This document shows positions 24,320 to 37,524 of a DNA stretch of 64,000 nt, piece by piece. The stretch lies in NCBI RefSeq assembly GCF_016086655.4, contig NC_052138.2:33925403-33989402 (forward strand), given 5' to 3'. The position numbers were made by a program, and so were the translations under genes. Below the pieces are notes generated by a model that was given only the letters and a program-made list of their open reading frames with translations, had not been told where the DNA came from and ran no database searches. Every line of letters begins with the position of its first letter. Within the stretch, counting starts at the first letter, position 1. The stretch is from Lepeophtheirus salmonis (taxonomy: Eukaryota; Arthropoda; Copepoda; Siphonostomatoida; Caligidae).

Positions 24320-25060
24320 TCAGCTTAGCTGCCACAGCATTAACCTGCTTTAGGGACTAACATCCTACAACCCGTCGGCAGGGATCTATTCTATCATATT
24401 TGATCGGGTTCATGGTGCTTAAACTGCATTGAGAGCCTGTACAACTTGAGGCGCATGATGTATTTTGGATATTAAGAGGGGTTCTTTATTCTCACGAAAG
24501 CGAATTAGAAAAATTTAACCTGCCTATGGCACTAGCAGCCCACAAAACGTGGGGGGGGGGATATTCGAAGGAGTTCTTGGAAATGGGATAGTGGTGCAGT
24601 TTAAATTGCCTTAATCCCCATTCTTCACCTCTACAACCTGAGGGCCGGGGTGTTTTTTGACATAGTAGGAAGGTTCATTGGTACTCATCAAAGGGAAGGC
24701 GGACAACTTTAACCTGCCTTAAGGACTAGCAGCTCACAACCCGTGGGTGGGGGTATATTCTAACATATTAGAAGTTATTCTTGATGCTTAGACATAAAGC
24801 GACCGTACAGTATAACATGTCCTGGGGGCTGGTAATTCACCTGTACAACCTGTGGGCTGGTGTTGGAATATTAGAAAAAATCATTTTTATTCAGAGAAGG
24901 GGCAATTGAGAAAATTAACTTACCTTGGGCCCAGTAGTTCACCTGCACAAACCGTGGGCTGGGGTGTACTATAAAATATTGGAGGAGTTTTTGAAACACG
25001 GCTGTGGCAGATTTTAAACTGTATTTTGTCCCAGTGCTTAAGTTTAGTGTAGTTTGGGAT
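24320..25060 (+). repeat. Diverged tandem array, composite unit of about 190 bp
   Basis: About four composite units with starts near 24,342, 24,517, 24,711 and 24,916, giving spacings of 175, 194 and 205 bp. Each has two related halves. Half A carries AACCTGCCTTAAGGACTAGC. Half B carries a variant such as AAATTGCCTTAATCCCC or AAACTGTATTTTGTCCC. Both halves then contain the core ACAACCYGTGGGYTGGGG. The array is GC-richer than its flanks and has a run of ten Gs near 24,551. The 61-codon frame at 24,920-25,105 (-) is a product of the repeat and not a gene. Confidence 0.75.
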
Positions 25061-25221
25061 ATTATAAGATCTTATTGATACTGAGAAGCAGTTGTGATAC
25101 AGCAAGATTGATGTCTGACCCCGAAGAAAACAACTATTTCCTGATCACGTAAGAAAATAAAAATTCTACGTTCTTTATTTTTAGTTTTTTATTAATTTGA
25201 ATAATTCTAAATCATTTAATA

Positions 25222-25255
25222 ATTTACTCGACCATGCAGGACAAACCTACTGTAG
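25222..25255 (+). mobile_element. Worn Helitron-like 3' end
   Basis: The string ATGCAGGACAAACCTACTGT then AGTA parallels ATGCCGGACAAACTTACTCT then AGTA at 33,103-33,126, which is a well-formed Helitron terminus. Here the hairpin is degraded and CTAG reads GTAG. It lies 170 bases after the tandem array. Non-autonomous Helitrons often carry such arrays near the 3' end, so the array may belong to it. No 5' end was pinned down. Confidence 0.4.
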
Positions 25256-25992
25256 TATTTTATTAAATTAATCTACTTTTAGTTTATCTCATGATTATAA
25301 TTTGTGCAACTTATGAAAATTAGTTTAATATTTCAATTTCTAAAAATAAAATTAAAATACGATTTTTCAGTTCGTTTCATAATTTGAAATTTGAAAAATT
25401 CTTTGAGCGCGAATTACTCATCAAGCAATAGTACTAAAGAGCTAAAATTGATGTTACCAGATCTAGTGGTATGCAAGATTTCCAAATTGGTGGCGTTTGT
25501 TCAAATCAAGTAATTGAAAACGGATTTCTTCAGGAAAACTTTACATGTTATGACTTTTGCAAAATCAAAATAATCCATAATTGTAAAATAAAATATGTTG
25601 ATGAATTAAATTTTGCATTTTTTTAAAACTATCTCTTCAAACTTAATAATAAAAAGTTAATTATTGAGAAAAAATGAGAGAATCAAAGGATATTTAATAC
25701 CCAAGTTCACTTTATTGAATGTATAAACAATGGGGGACGTTACCTATCTGATATGATTTTCAAAACTTTAATTTAAATGTGTAATATCATTATGAAACAA
25801 AAATAAACTTTTCTGATTTGTTAAATTTGTTTTGTTCTCTTTTGTATAAAAGGAAGTTGTGTTCTCGTATCCTTTATATTGCCTTTGTTTGATATGAGAT
25901 TCACAAACGTGTTGATAAGTTGATGCTTAGAACCTAAAAAATGCTCTTGTCAAAAGCACTCTGAAGTCCTTGTGAAGCTGTTTTGACTTCAA

Positions 25993-26140
25993 TCACTTTG
26001 TTAAAAAATAATCTAGGACTTTATATAATAAATCTTCTAGAACTGTACTTACTAGCTGATTAATTTTAGTTCCTTTCAGAGTTGTTTTAGCCAACTCAAA
26101 TTGATCTTCAACACGCAGGAAGTATTTTGTAGGCTGTTAG
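25993..26140 (-). pseudogene. Gag-like fragment of an LTR retroelement
   Basis: A minus-strand frame of about 48 codons contains KYFLRVEDQFELAKTT, then KINQLVSTVLED and a final VLDYF before a TGA at 25,993. This follows the gag pattern of one group of Ty3/gypsy elements (a Phe-x-x-x-E-x-QF...T...K...V..L block). Gag forms the particle that packages the element RNA. No LTR, protease or polymerase is nearby, so it is an isolated scrap. It is unrelated in position to the element at 42.6-46.6 kb. Confidence 0.5.
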
Positions 26141-26149
26141 AAGATAAAA

Positions 26150-29100
26150 GATGGCAATTTCACTCATACGCGACTAAGTTCACTCACTTCATACTCTTTA
26201 GGAATACAATCACCGTCATAATTCATTTAGTAGGGGCCACCATTGTAGTCTTCTTAGACACCTCAAAAAGAGGCAATACAAAATTTAAAGTTGTTATAAC
26301 AGGGATGAATATTTATAAATGTTGCTACATTTGAAAGAAGATAAATGAAGAAATAAATATACATTTGGGCAAACGAATAGTTTAATAAATAACAACATAA
26401 ATGTACATAGTTGGATAAGCAATAAAAATAGAGTCAGCTTTTTATAAGGATTACCTGGATGCAATATACACTTGACTTTTACAAAAAAAATTGATTGATA
26501 TTTTTTCAAGAAAAATTATTTGCGTCTTAATCTTCTTCAAATTAAAAATAAAAGAAAAAATTACTCTCTTTTTGTCAAATTAAAAAGTCAACTCATTTTC
26601 CAATGGCTTTCTTATATTTAAAAAAAGTGTCAAATAATGTTAAATTATTTTCTTTAAATTATTACTATTCAAAGATGTCGAAAGGTCAAAAACTTTGATG
26701 ATCAAACTTATAAGGGACATATGCAGCATGTTCCAGAAATGGTTAATGACACTATGCAATAGTTTGATTTACTTTTTACATAACTTACTGGTAGAAAAAT
26801 AAAAACAAAAAATAATTGTCCATCAAATTTCTTTATCCGACAAATGCCATCTGAACAGCAATCCTTATGTCATTATGATTATTTGCAAAACTCTGCCCCT
26901 TACCACAAGGAGAAAAAAAATTGACTTATTTTGTACGACATTATCTATATATAAAGATAATTTATGTTGTTGAATTTCAGAAGTTTGAATTTTAAAGTTA
27001 TGTTGTTGAATTTCAAATGTTTGATTAAAGTTATTTTTCTATAGTATCAAAGTAAAATCCTTATTTTTCACTTTAAAAAAAAAACAAATTGTAGCACAAC
27101 AAAATCAAAATATTTTTTTAGATTGCTGAAAAAATGATTTTCTCCTGCAAAAGTTGGGATAAAATTGAATTTGTTTTTAAACCCCCTCCCCATTAAAATA
27201 CCTAATAATTTAAGCTATAACTTTAAATAAAAACCATTTATTTGTCATTTTTTCACTATGAAAATGAGTTTTAGTGACTTAAAGTGCAATTGTCAACACC
27301 TTCAAAGGTTCAAAATTAATCATTCATGGATAAAATTGATGACAAAAGGATACAACATAATGCACACAAAGTTATAAGAAAAATCATTTCATCTTCTTTT
27401 TGTGTTGACGGGCCAAATATGTAGGGCGTTAAAAATAATAATCAATATCAATGACACTTTTTGACAAATTATATACATGTGCGTATGTACATACCACAGC
27501 CCTATAAAACATATCACAAACCTAATTTATTGTTTTTCAATCAATCATTCATTTGATTAATTAGCCACATCTGAAATGTAAACAATGTTACCCTGAAAAC
27601 AAATAGTATGAGTGGTATTAATTATAATAAATATAATTTTTAGAAGTGGGGATAAATTGATTTTTTCCACCATGTTGCAATATTATTATTTTTTGTCATA
27701 ATGTGTTTTGATTTAAATTCTATACTTTTGAGATCATGTAACAAGAAAAAATTATTTTTATAATAATTTTTTTTTTTTCATGTTTTTCCTTCAAATAGTA
27801 CTTGAGTATCTGAGTTCTTTTCTTTGACTCATTTGAACTGATATATTTTCAATCTTTTATATAGACTAGATTTACCCAAAAACTTCATAAAGGAATTGAG
27901 ACCTTTTTATTTTCATTTCTACGAACTAAGGCCTAAAGTACATAAGTGTATACTGTTGTCTTTGTTTAGTATAGATTTTGATTCAGGAAGTTCAAAATTG
28001 TGTGGTTATTATTAATCATTTTATTCTGCAACATTTGGAGATAACCCCACATTAACATATTAAAACAGTATTTGAATCCATTATTTTTCATCGATTTCTA
28101 AGGATCAACATCGTGATTATAAGAGAGTAAGATTCAACATATTTCATTCTTCCACCAAATGTCAGATAGGAAACTACTTCAGAGTCGTCACTTGAAAGAA
28201 GGATTAAAAGAAAAAGTTTTAGTCCATGCCCTTTACTCAGCACAGAAGAAGACATTTTTAAATGGAGGGGCATGTCATGATACTCCCAACTATAATATAT
28301 TGTAAATATATAGTGAAATTAATCTACCTTTCTGGAAGACACGTGATTTAATATGATTATGTGGTTACATAAATTCAGACATACAGGATTTCAATTATTT
28401 GTTGTGTTCAAGTTGTATACATATAAAATATTTATTCAATTAAAGTTTACCTTTTACTTTACTTAATACTTGGATATGAAATTTGCAGTCAATATATGAA
28501 CCTGAAACGGTTTTAATTTGAAAGTATTTCATAAAAAATGATAGATTTATATTGTAGATCTTAAATAAGTTCTAAGCTTCTTTATGTATTCTTCCTCTCC
28601 TTTCTTTAAATATAGGCTTGAGTTTCTATACTCACGATTGAGGTGTACATAATTTTTATTTGGTTACCAAATATCATTGTTTTATAAAATATTACACTTG
28701 GCCCAACAACCTATGCCAATATTAAGAGGGAAATTGAATATTAAAGAACTAATATTTGGGTATTTTAATCCTATTGAAAAAAATATTGAAAGATCATTTT
28801 AGATAAATTTTCGACTACATATTACTATGAAACAAGTCTTTAAAAGTTATAAGCAAAATGAGAAATCGGTGAAAATTGTTCTTTCATTTTATTTTTTCAG
28901 GTGCAACAAAATAAAAGAAGACGATGGAATATTTGATTTATAGACAAAATAAAGTTTGTGGAAATTCGTTTAACTGAAATATTAATTAAAATTTGAAAAA
29001 TTGTTCAATATTTTTCCCTTTTTTCATCAAACATATATTTCCAATTTTTAAAAATAAATACCACAAAGCTATGAATTTTTGACATTAACCTATAAATTGT

Positions 29101-29735
29101 AACATTACAACAATTTATTAGTTTTAAATTCCCAATCCTTCCAAAAAATGAATTGGTTATTGAGAGTTTTTTTGATGACAATTTTTATACATAACTTTAT
29201 TTTATCTTTGCAAGCACGAAAATTATTTGGTAGGTCTATGTTTCTCTTTACAATTCCAATAAATTAAATTCCCTCCTCATATTCATATACTTTTAATAAG
29301 TAAAAACAGTTTTTTGCAAAAAAAATTTGCGAATTTCGATTTGGCAATGTTTGACAAGATTAAAAAAATTGACTTTTCATTTTTTATTTTTTTGAATACA
29401 TATAAGCTAGTGTATTATATTCTTTATATTATGAAGAAATAACATTGACCATTGTCGATGTGATTTCCCGCCCCCTCTTTGTCTTACGCAACGCCATGTA
29501 ACCATTTACTAGTAATGATATATTATACTGTTTTGTAGAACAATTGCACACTGAAATAAATAGAAAGATAGGAATGGGAGTTATTTACAATACAGAGTTT
29601 TGCAAATCAATTAAAATTCTTAGCTGGCTTTTTTTTTTTAAATTAGTAAACTAAAGAGTAGATTTTCTTTTCTTTATTTTTATCTTGTAATTATTATTTC
29701 TTTTGTAAGTAGTTAACATCTTTTCCTAAATAGAT
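26150..29735. other. AT-rich stretch with a short tandem duplication, no gene seen
   Basis: Two adjacent copies of a 37 bp unit containing TTATGTTGTTGAATTTCA begin near 26,961 and 26,998. Frames at 26,101-26,334 (+) and 26,294-26,509 (-) overlap the gag scrap or AT-rich sequence and are not supported. Around 28,140-28,300 both strands carry short gene-like frames (48 codons on +, 62 on -), with no splice or family evidence. Confidence 0.45.
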
Positions 29736-29737
29736 TC

Positions 29738-29930
29738 AAAACCTGATTAAGTTGAGTAACCCTGAGGATTTGTCACGGATTTATACATGTAAGTCCTTGT
29801 TGGACTCAGAGTAGAGTTGAGGATCGACATCCGAGTAATTCCTACCAATATCCTTTTGGTTTTTTTTCTTCTCCTCCTCCTATGTCACAAATGATAGTAA
29901 CTTATCTCCTTTAAAACATTCTACGTTGTT
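29738..29930 (-). repeat. SINE-like dispersed repeat, copy 3 of 5
   Basis: Plus-strand blocks AACCTGATTAAGTTGAGTAA, CCCTGAGGATTTGT, GGACTCAGAGTAGAGTTGAG and ATCGACATCCGAGTAATTCC recur in the same order at 37.4 kb. Read on the minus strand, GATGTCGATCCTCAACTCTA and TCTGAGTCCAACAAGGAC match the body of the 18.9 and 59.1 kb copies. Both this copy and the one at 37.4 kb end in ATCAGGTTT on the minus strand. A CT-rich stretch (29,869-29,880) interrupts the head region. Confidence 0.65.
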
Positions 29931-29939
29931 TTTGGTTTC

Positions 29940-32610
29940 TTTTTTTTAACATGCCCATTATACACAAGATTTTCATGACTCTATTTAATACTGTTTTGTT
30001 AAACAAATGTTGAAGTTTTTTGATTAAATGAAATAAATAAACAGAAAAGAATAGGAGTTATATACAACACATATTTTTTCTCTCTTTAAACTTGTTTTCC
30101 ATCATACTATGCATGAATCACTTACCATCTGGATAAATTATTCACTTATAAAATCCCCCTACCTCTTTAATATAACTGTTTCTATTTTTAACTCTATAAG
30201 GTTTATTATTTTATCATCAATTAGTTTAAAATAAATATATAATTTGGAAGGAAAGTGATTATTCTTCACTCTTGAAGCATTTGGTCTAAAGCTCAAACAT
30301 AATGAAATAAGAACTTTTTTGCATAAATATCCTAAATCAAACATGGAAATTCTTAATAAATAAAAATCAGCCAAACACATATATTAAGTACGGGTAAAAC
30401 GTACTAAGCTGTCTGTATATTTATTTTAGTAATATCAGGTGAGTGCTTAAATACAATTATTATTGTTTATATAGATGGTAAATCCATTGATAGATATATA
30501 AAAGAGCTGTTTGCTCTCTTCGTTATAAATGTAAAGATTTTAAGGAGAATCTAAATAGACAAATGGAGAACTAAAAAAGTGTATCTTACGAAAAAAGGAT
30601 TTACACTCTTTAGGGTACAGAAAAAAAGTGAGAATTAAACAAATGACTAATATAATGTAAATGGGCGAGTCGAGGCACAAATGAAAAAGTGATGAAATTG
30701 AATTAATGGTGGGTAATTTTTTAAAGAGAAAAGGAAAATTCAAAATTGTCGGACCTTAAACCAAAATTTGATATAAATTGTGTACCTACAAAAATAAGGG
30801 TAGATTAAGTGGAAAATGAAGATTGAATTTATCTTCATAAGGAAATATTTATGTAGTAATAATAATAAAATTCATAAATGCATTCAAAATAATATAACGT
30901 TATCGATGTAAGGACAACAAGACATTCAGATCCACGTGGTCACAATATTTTAAAAACGTAAATATTTTTATAGATGTACCAAGGCTTTGAAAGTACGTTC
31001 GGGCGAATAATTATAAAAGATAACATTATATTGCTATAATATTGATCATAAACAAGCTTATATCACATTTTGGTAGAAATCATGGCTACACCTGTATATT
31101 TAAAAAGAGCCTTTGAAGTACATCCATGCGGTAAAGGATTAACTCAGATATTAAATTTTACTCTAAATCCTGCCAAATATTTTCAATCTACTGTAAATTA
31201 GGAAATTTATTTTCTTCTTTTTTTTCCATAATATCCGATAGATTTTTTACTTTGATGTGGCAAAAATAAGAAAAATGTATATTCAATCTCAAAAAATAAA
31301 AACTCAACATTCCAGCCCAAAATAATGATGTTAATATGTATTAACTATTTTACCATTATGTATCAATATTTATAACCTATATGATAATGGAGTTTCAAAT
31401 AAAAATAATCATTATTGAATTGAAAAATAAATTATTAGTTTATTATAAGATGTTATTATACAGGTGAATTAGATTACATGGAGTGATCATTGACCAATGT
31501 CAACATGAATTATTAAAATTGAATAAGATTCATAGCATTCATATCTTAATATAATTTAATAAATAAATATTTGGAGTAAGTTGAACTTGCTGTCAAAATC
31601 AATTTGAAATGAAAGAAATATCAACCCAGCAATTTTTATAAATTAAAATTGGTAAAAGATAGACTAAATAATACTTAATATACTCCTAATCCATAATATT
31701 AGTCTCAAATCCCAAATATTAGATCTACATATTTAAGCAGATATTCTCTATATTTACATGTACAGGAGATACATATACTCGATAATTAACTCTTCGAAAA
31801 TGAACCACAAACATATAATCACATTGGAAATCAAATCTGATATACTTTTAATCAATTAGAACAGGGATATCGAATTAATTTGATTAGAAGTGAGAGATGA
31901 ATTACTTAAGAGGAAAGCAGGTTCATCAATAGACGCTCTTCTCTAATACTAAAGAAATATAATAAACTATGAAGGAACTGACAATCTCATTACTTTGTCA
32001 TGTATATTTCCTCAAAAACGTATTCCTTCGATTAGGTTTAATAAGAGATCCTTCCTATTTACTCACTAACAAAGGCGATCTACGAGTAGAAGCTCGATTT
32101 CAAAGGGATAGAAGGAAATCCTTTTTAAATATAGTCTTTCCTTTGACTTATTTTAATATTAGTTGATTCTTGCTTTTGAAGCAATCTTTCAAGTTTCACC
32201 TCCGAAAAATGAAATTTCCCTACAAAATCTTTGCCCAGAGAATCCAAAGTTCTATGATTAATAACTTAGAACGCAAATGAGGGGTTTCTATGGACGATGA
32301 AATGAGTCCCTGTCTCTGAGTTCATGATTCATGACTTTTTAATAATAATTAATTATTCTCTTTTAAAATTGTTGTTTAATAGAAGCTTTATTTATTTTCA
32401 AGGCTCTATCAAGGAGGTTGCGTTGATAGTGTATATTAAGATTTTTAGTAATCTAAGCACTATGTTACAGTATTTTAGCCTGCCGGCTGAAAATTACATT
32501 TATTATTGTTAATTAAGCCGTTTAATTGAAATAGGTTGAGTCGTAAAAGTCCTTTAAAAAAACGTTTTTAAGGTATAATTTTGATTTAAAGCGATATTTC
32601 GCCATGAACT
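29940..32610. other. AT-rich stretch, no supported gene
   Basis: A slightly GC-richer block at 31,960-32,310 carries a 65-codon frame on + (31,969-32,166) and a different coding-like frame on the minus strand near 32,110-32,260. Neither has splice sites or a family match that I can defend. Confidence 0.45.
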
Positions 32611-32613
32611 AAC

Positions 32614-33124
32614 TAAATATATACTAAATGGGAATGTTTTTTTGTGTGTAGGTGGGTGTTTCTGGAAATCACAGACAAACTAATGAATAGGTTTAACTGA
32701 GATTTTTCATCTGTTTTTTTAAATAGTGTTTTTCTAAAAAAATAATTTTTTGACTAACAAATGACTATTTCATATAGCACAAAAAATAAGAACAATAAAA
32801 TTAAAAAACTATTTTCGCTTCGTGTTGGTAAATCTCTTTGCATATTTTTTAAAGCAGAGTATATGGCTTAGTGAAGAAAAATTAAGAGAAAGAGATTTTT
32901 GAAAACAATATGAAAGTTGAGGAAAAAATAGTTCTAAAAGATTTTTTGTCTCTAAACCTTATAATTTCTTTTAAAAAAAGTGTACAAAGATAGAAGTTAA
33001 AATGCAGCGACTATAATTCAAAGAATTTTACTTAATTTTTTGTTTTTTATATATGAAGTAGAAGAGTTCAGAATTAATTTAAATTTCTTAATGTCCCCGG
33101 CAATGCCGGACAAACTTACTCTAG
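32614..33124 (+). mobile_element. Non-autonomous Helitron candidate, about 510 bp
   Basis: The right end has the hallmark structure. A GC hairpin, CCGGCA-A-TGCCGG at 33,097-33,109, is followed by 11 bases and then CTAG at 33,121-33,124. This hairpin stands out in AT-rich DNA. The left part, from about 32,614, has an AT-rich lead, then a GTGTGTAGGTGGGTGTTTCTG block and AATCACAGACAAACTAATG, a layout seen at the left of arthropod Helitrons. There is no helicase gene, so the copy would depend on enzymes from elsewhere. Helitrons insert between A and T; the left boundary is uncertain by several bases. Confidence 0.6.
33097..33124 (+). other. Helitron 3' terminal hairpin and CTAG
   Basis: A 6 bp perfect stem with a single-base loop lies 11 bases before CTAG. 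This is the signal that ends rolling-circle replication in Helitrons. Confidence 0.65.
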
Positions 33125-33129
33125 TATAC

Positions 33130-34785
33130 ATGAAAACTAACGTTGAAGCAATTGATGAATACATTGCCACATACAAGGGATAATGATTTCTTTTATCACA
33201 TTGATTACAAATCTTAATAAATATGTCTATTCATTAAAAGATAGAGTACAATGAAGGATCTTATTGAGAAGCTATATTTTCTTTTATATTTTTTTTTACA
33301 ATTGCTTATATTATAGTGAAAAATAAAAAATAAATTTTATAATAGAAATAAAAAAGATTTATTATCAAAAAAGGCACATTTTCCTTGATTTTCTCAGTTT
33401 CAATTAAAACTTTCTTATGTAATATTTAGTACATAAGTTAGGAAAGATTATGTGAAAAAAATTCCAAAGTTTAGTATAATTAAGTCCATTAGTTTCTTCG
33501 TATGTAAAAACTTTGCCAAATGCCTTATTGTCATAAGCTGCTTTCCCGAATTACCACTTTATGAACTTTGCCGAAAAAAATGATACATATATTTGATAAA
33601 TATTCATACTCCAATAATATGTAAAAATGATTTCATTACATGTTACACAAATGTTAAAAGAGATGTACCTTATTTAATTATTGGCTACGAATGTAATGCA
33701 ACGATTCATTATTGATTTATAATTAATTGATTCATTTCCTTATGTGTATGCTTCAACAGTTGTCTTGAACTACTGTTGGAATAAAAGTCATTACATCCGT
33801 TCAATAATTAAATTAATAAATTAGAAAGAAAAGGAGTCAATAAATCAATCAATCAATGCATTTCAATTTAATACAATTCATTTATTGTATATCATTTGTA
33901 ACTAAATAGAAATTGCCAATTGTTCAACACGATAATGAATTTATATAAAAAATATGTTTAATTATTAAGAAAACCAATAAAACCTTCTTAAAAGTCATGC
34001 ATTTGTAAATTAAATTCAATCATGTTTGCTGGAATAATTGGATATTTGTAATGATTTTGCAAAGTATGTATATTGAAAAAGTGATTGTTTAAAGCTATTA
34101 AGTATCGATAAAAGACAGACAATTTTTTTTCTATTAATATAGATATGCAATCCCTTTGTTGCATTTAGCTTAAGCTACACATGCTCGTTACTGTAGTGAT
34201 AGGTTTTGTTGGTGTGTAATTTATGTAATGCTGCGCATAGTTTGTTGTTGTAGAGTATTAGTATTAAATGCATGTCATTGTTTATTTTTGAATCGTCTGA
34301 ACTATGATAATTGTATATATTACTTGATTGATAAATTAAACGCTGTTATTTATATGTATGTATATATTGTAGAGTACTCATAAGGGAAATAAAACCACTA
34401 ATTCAAGTATACGACAGTTACTATGTCCTTATTACTTTGATTAAGCTATCAAACAGTTCTAAAATACACACTTTACGCACTCAAAAATAAGACCTCCAAC
34501 GACATACAAACTTTTTTTAAATTTATATGAAAGATATTTCGAAGTTATAATTTTAGTATGTATTTAATATTTATTTTAAATAATATTTCAACTTGGAAAG
34601 TTTTAATATCAAAGGATTATATTTTAAACCATAGTTTTCTACCTTTGTCTTTCCTTAATATCTATAAATTATCTTTACCATAAATTATATACATAATATT
34701 CAACGTAACAGGTCGAATGAGAAGTTCATACATAGACTAACATAGTGAAACACACTTATTTGGCAAAATTTGATCTATTTATTTA
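33130..34785. other. AT-rich stretch, nothing recognised
   Basis: Contains a short AATC repeat near 33,840-33,857. No gene or element supported. Confidence 0.5.
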
Positions 34786-34789
34786 ATGT

Positions 34790-35300
34790 TGTAACTTTTA
34801 AAGGCAATACCAAGATTATAGTGGTTCTACAAATTTCCTACAAAAATTTTCTTATTACGATTTCTCATAAGTCTCAAAGTAGGCCTAAGCTTTGGCTTTT
34901 TTTTTTTTTTTTTTGGTTTTATTACTTTTGATTTTTTTTCAGGCAAGCATTCTTTTGAGGTCTGGAAACCTGAAAAATTCACAGGGGATAAGATTTGAGG
35001 AATATGGTAGATAGGTCAGCAATTTGTAGCCTAATTCATATAATTTTTGCCATCGTTTTCAGCAATTTGTGGTGCGGTGCAATGTCTAGATGAAACAGCA
35101 ATTTTTTATCCTTAAAATAAAGCCGTTTTTTGGTGATTTCATACTACAAACGCTCTAATACTTCTATGTCACAATCGCTGTTGATGGTCTAGGTTTTTTC
35201 GAAGTAACCAACAAATACTTTACCATGTGCATCTTAGAATAGAGATCCTTTCATTACCTCCTGACTCTTATGTATTTCCACGGTTTGGTCATGGTTAATG
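34790..35300 (-). pseudogene. Mariner transposase fragment (C-terminal half)
   Basis: Read on the minus strand the order is DAHGKVFVGYFEKT (about 35,190-35,232), TINSD, VLERL, KRLYFKDKKLLFHLDIAP (about 35,075-35,130) and, after frame changes, AYFETYEKS near 34,860. These match the mariner blocks FWDAHG, TINSDYY, LFHQDNAP with the second catalytic Asp, and the terminal AYF..KDKSYY. QDNAP reads LDIAP, so the Asp is kept while neighbours changed. An 18 bp poly-T run at 34,897-34,914 lies within it. The N-terminal half with the DNA-binding domain was not found to the right. Confidence 0.75.
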
Positions 35301-35409
35301 GCGTGCAGCTCACTAGAATAACTGACGATTTGATTCTGTGTGTAGTGAGGGGAGCCACGTTTGATCTAGTCACATATTGTACAAGAAAACCAAATTTCAT
35401 AAAAAAAAT

Positions 35410-37305
35410 TAATTTTCCTAACAGTACTCCGAATTATGAACACGATGGTCGGTGTGTTAAGAGGTGATAGGATAATATTTCGGAATCTAAACATTCTGAA
35501 AATTGAAGGAGGATCTCAATACAAATTTTTAAAATTCAGAGAATTCTGTAATCATTTTAAAATAAAAAATTTAGTTCACAATATCCCCAAACCAACGACA
35601 GTACCAAAAAAATATTAAAATCAATAATGAAGACCGCAGAGATAAAGAAAGGTCAAAGTGGAAATAAGTACTATATTGGTTTTCAGAAATTAAACTGAAA
35701 TTAGAGAACAAATTCAAAATCCTCTCCTGGAAGAATGGGATTCTATCAAGATGATCGATTCTCTTTGACAAAAAGATAATCAATTTGTGCCAAGGGTGAA
35801 AGTGAACGGATGTATTTAAAAAATCAGAGATTACTCAAGCCCAAATACTTATCAAAACTAAAGGGGAGTAGGTTTAATATTTATAAATAGATCGATATAT
35901 CACTATATTCATTGCATTGTCATGTACATATATCAATAATAACAATGGTTTTTTACATATAATATATAAATTACCCCAACTACCTACAAGCACATTTTGT
36001 TGATTTAGTGCCAAAATATGACTACCAAACTATAATAAACACTCCGAGATATTATTTTCAAATTTGGCTCATAATTTTGGCATCTTCAATTTTTTACATT
36101 AACTTTTTTTTAGGTATTGATATTCATTTTTTAATAGTTTTGAAGACAAAACTTTTTTTCTATTTAATAAATTAATTTTTACATATAATTACACAAATAT
36201 AAATAGAACGATTTTATTCGTTAATGTTATATCGTGAAGGGGTTTGATCAAGTATGGAGATGGATACCATATTAATCATTAAATAAAAGTGATCAAATTC
36301 AGAAATCTGGATATTTCCCAATCTGCCCTAAATGCAAGGCCGACTATAACTTTAGTTTTTGTACTTTCTTAATATTAAACTTTTGGATTTTCCGTAAAAA
36401 TTATTTTAAATAAAAGTCTTGGACATTTAAACTAAAGTCTTTGTCCAATATAAAAAGACATTTTTGAGAAAATGAGGCCCGTAGGCCTTAAGTATTTTTT
36501 TAAAACAGAGTTTTGTTTTATAAGTAGTTTTTCTTCAGGAATAATATTAAAGGATGAAAATAAAATAAAAAATATCTAATTTTTCATAAATATTTTTGAT
36601 TCGTAAAATGCCTATGACTTAATGCCCATTTAGTGACTTCCCAAAATAATTTTTTTACTACTTTGAATCTTTTTTGCAGTTGAAATTATAATGCAAATAA
36701 ATTTTCTTTCATAGATCCAAATAGTTCTACAAAAGTCGTCGGAGGCCAAAAACTTTAATATGGTTACTTCTTAAAAATGCTCGCTACGTATATTGTATGA
36801 GATTTTTTAAATAATAAAATGCAATACGCTTCCATTAAATATTTATTCTTTCCTTTTTTTCAACCATTTGACTAATCACATATTTGTTTTTTTTTTTTTT
36901 TCATATAAAATCTAAAATTCTCTAATTATTAAGTCATCAAAGTTTAGCTCTTCCACATTTATAGAAAACATGAAAGAAGGATTTGATACACTTCATACAG
37001 AATGAACATAACCTCGTTTTCTCAATATTTGTTTATCAAGACTGTAGACGTTGTAAGATTTCTTACAGGAGTTGGTGAAAGGGTTTATCCACACGGATTT
37101 CCATCTTGATTTTTCAATGTCGGAGTTTTACCCACACAGCTTCAGGAGACATTTTTCTTTCTTTTCTTATCGGCATCATGTAAATAGTGTGTATTCTTTA
37201 GTGTGTTCATTTAATCGGAAGATGGAATTTTCTTTCCTTTAGTGGTTGTCATTATTATTCCATTCTTGTGTAGTGAACTTCCTTTCCTACTAGATACAAT
37301 TAATT
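35410..37305. other. AT-rich stretch, nothing recognised
   Basis: Frames at 35,436-35,618 (+) and 35,571-35,783 (-) have no support beyond length. A long poly-T run occurs near 36,886. Confidence 0.45.
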
Positions 37306-37308
37306 TCA

Positions 37309-37520
37309 AACCTGATTGAACATCCTTGTGTGCTCATAAAAGACAGTAACCTTGATGATTTGTTGTGGAGTTATAATTGTATGTAGGCCGTTGTTAGACT
37401 CAGAGTAGAATTGAGGATCGACAACCAAATAGTTCTTACCAATGTGCTTGTTTATATTTTCCTCCTACTACTCTTATGACACAGCTGATTGTTTCTGGTT
37501 ACTTCAAAAACATTTTTAAA
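37309..37520 (-). repeat. SINE-like dispersed repeat, copy 4 of 5
   Basis: Plus-strand blocks AACCTGATTGAACA, GTAACCTTGATGATTTGTTG, AGACTCAGAGTAGAATTGAG and GATCGACAACCAAATAGTTC match the 29.8 kb copy block by block. A CTCTTATGACACAGCTGATT segment corresponds to CTATGTCACAAATGATAGT there. The body on the minus strand matches the 59.1 kb copy through TGTCGATCCTCAATTC. Confidence 0.65.
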
Positions 37521-37524
37521 ATAG

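Noticed and set aside
24920..25105. 61-codon minus-strand frame
   Set aside because: Falls in the tandem array and is explained by the repeat sequence.
28150..28304. 48-codon plus-strand frame (MSDRKLLQSRHLKEGL...)
   Set aside because: Composition is gene-like but the opposite strand is equally open and no splice site, poly(A) signal or family match supports either.
33842..33857. Short AATC tandem repeat as a CRISPR-like or regulatory array
   Set aside because: Only a few 4 bp units; an ordinary microsatellite.
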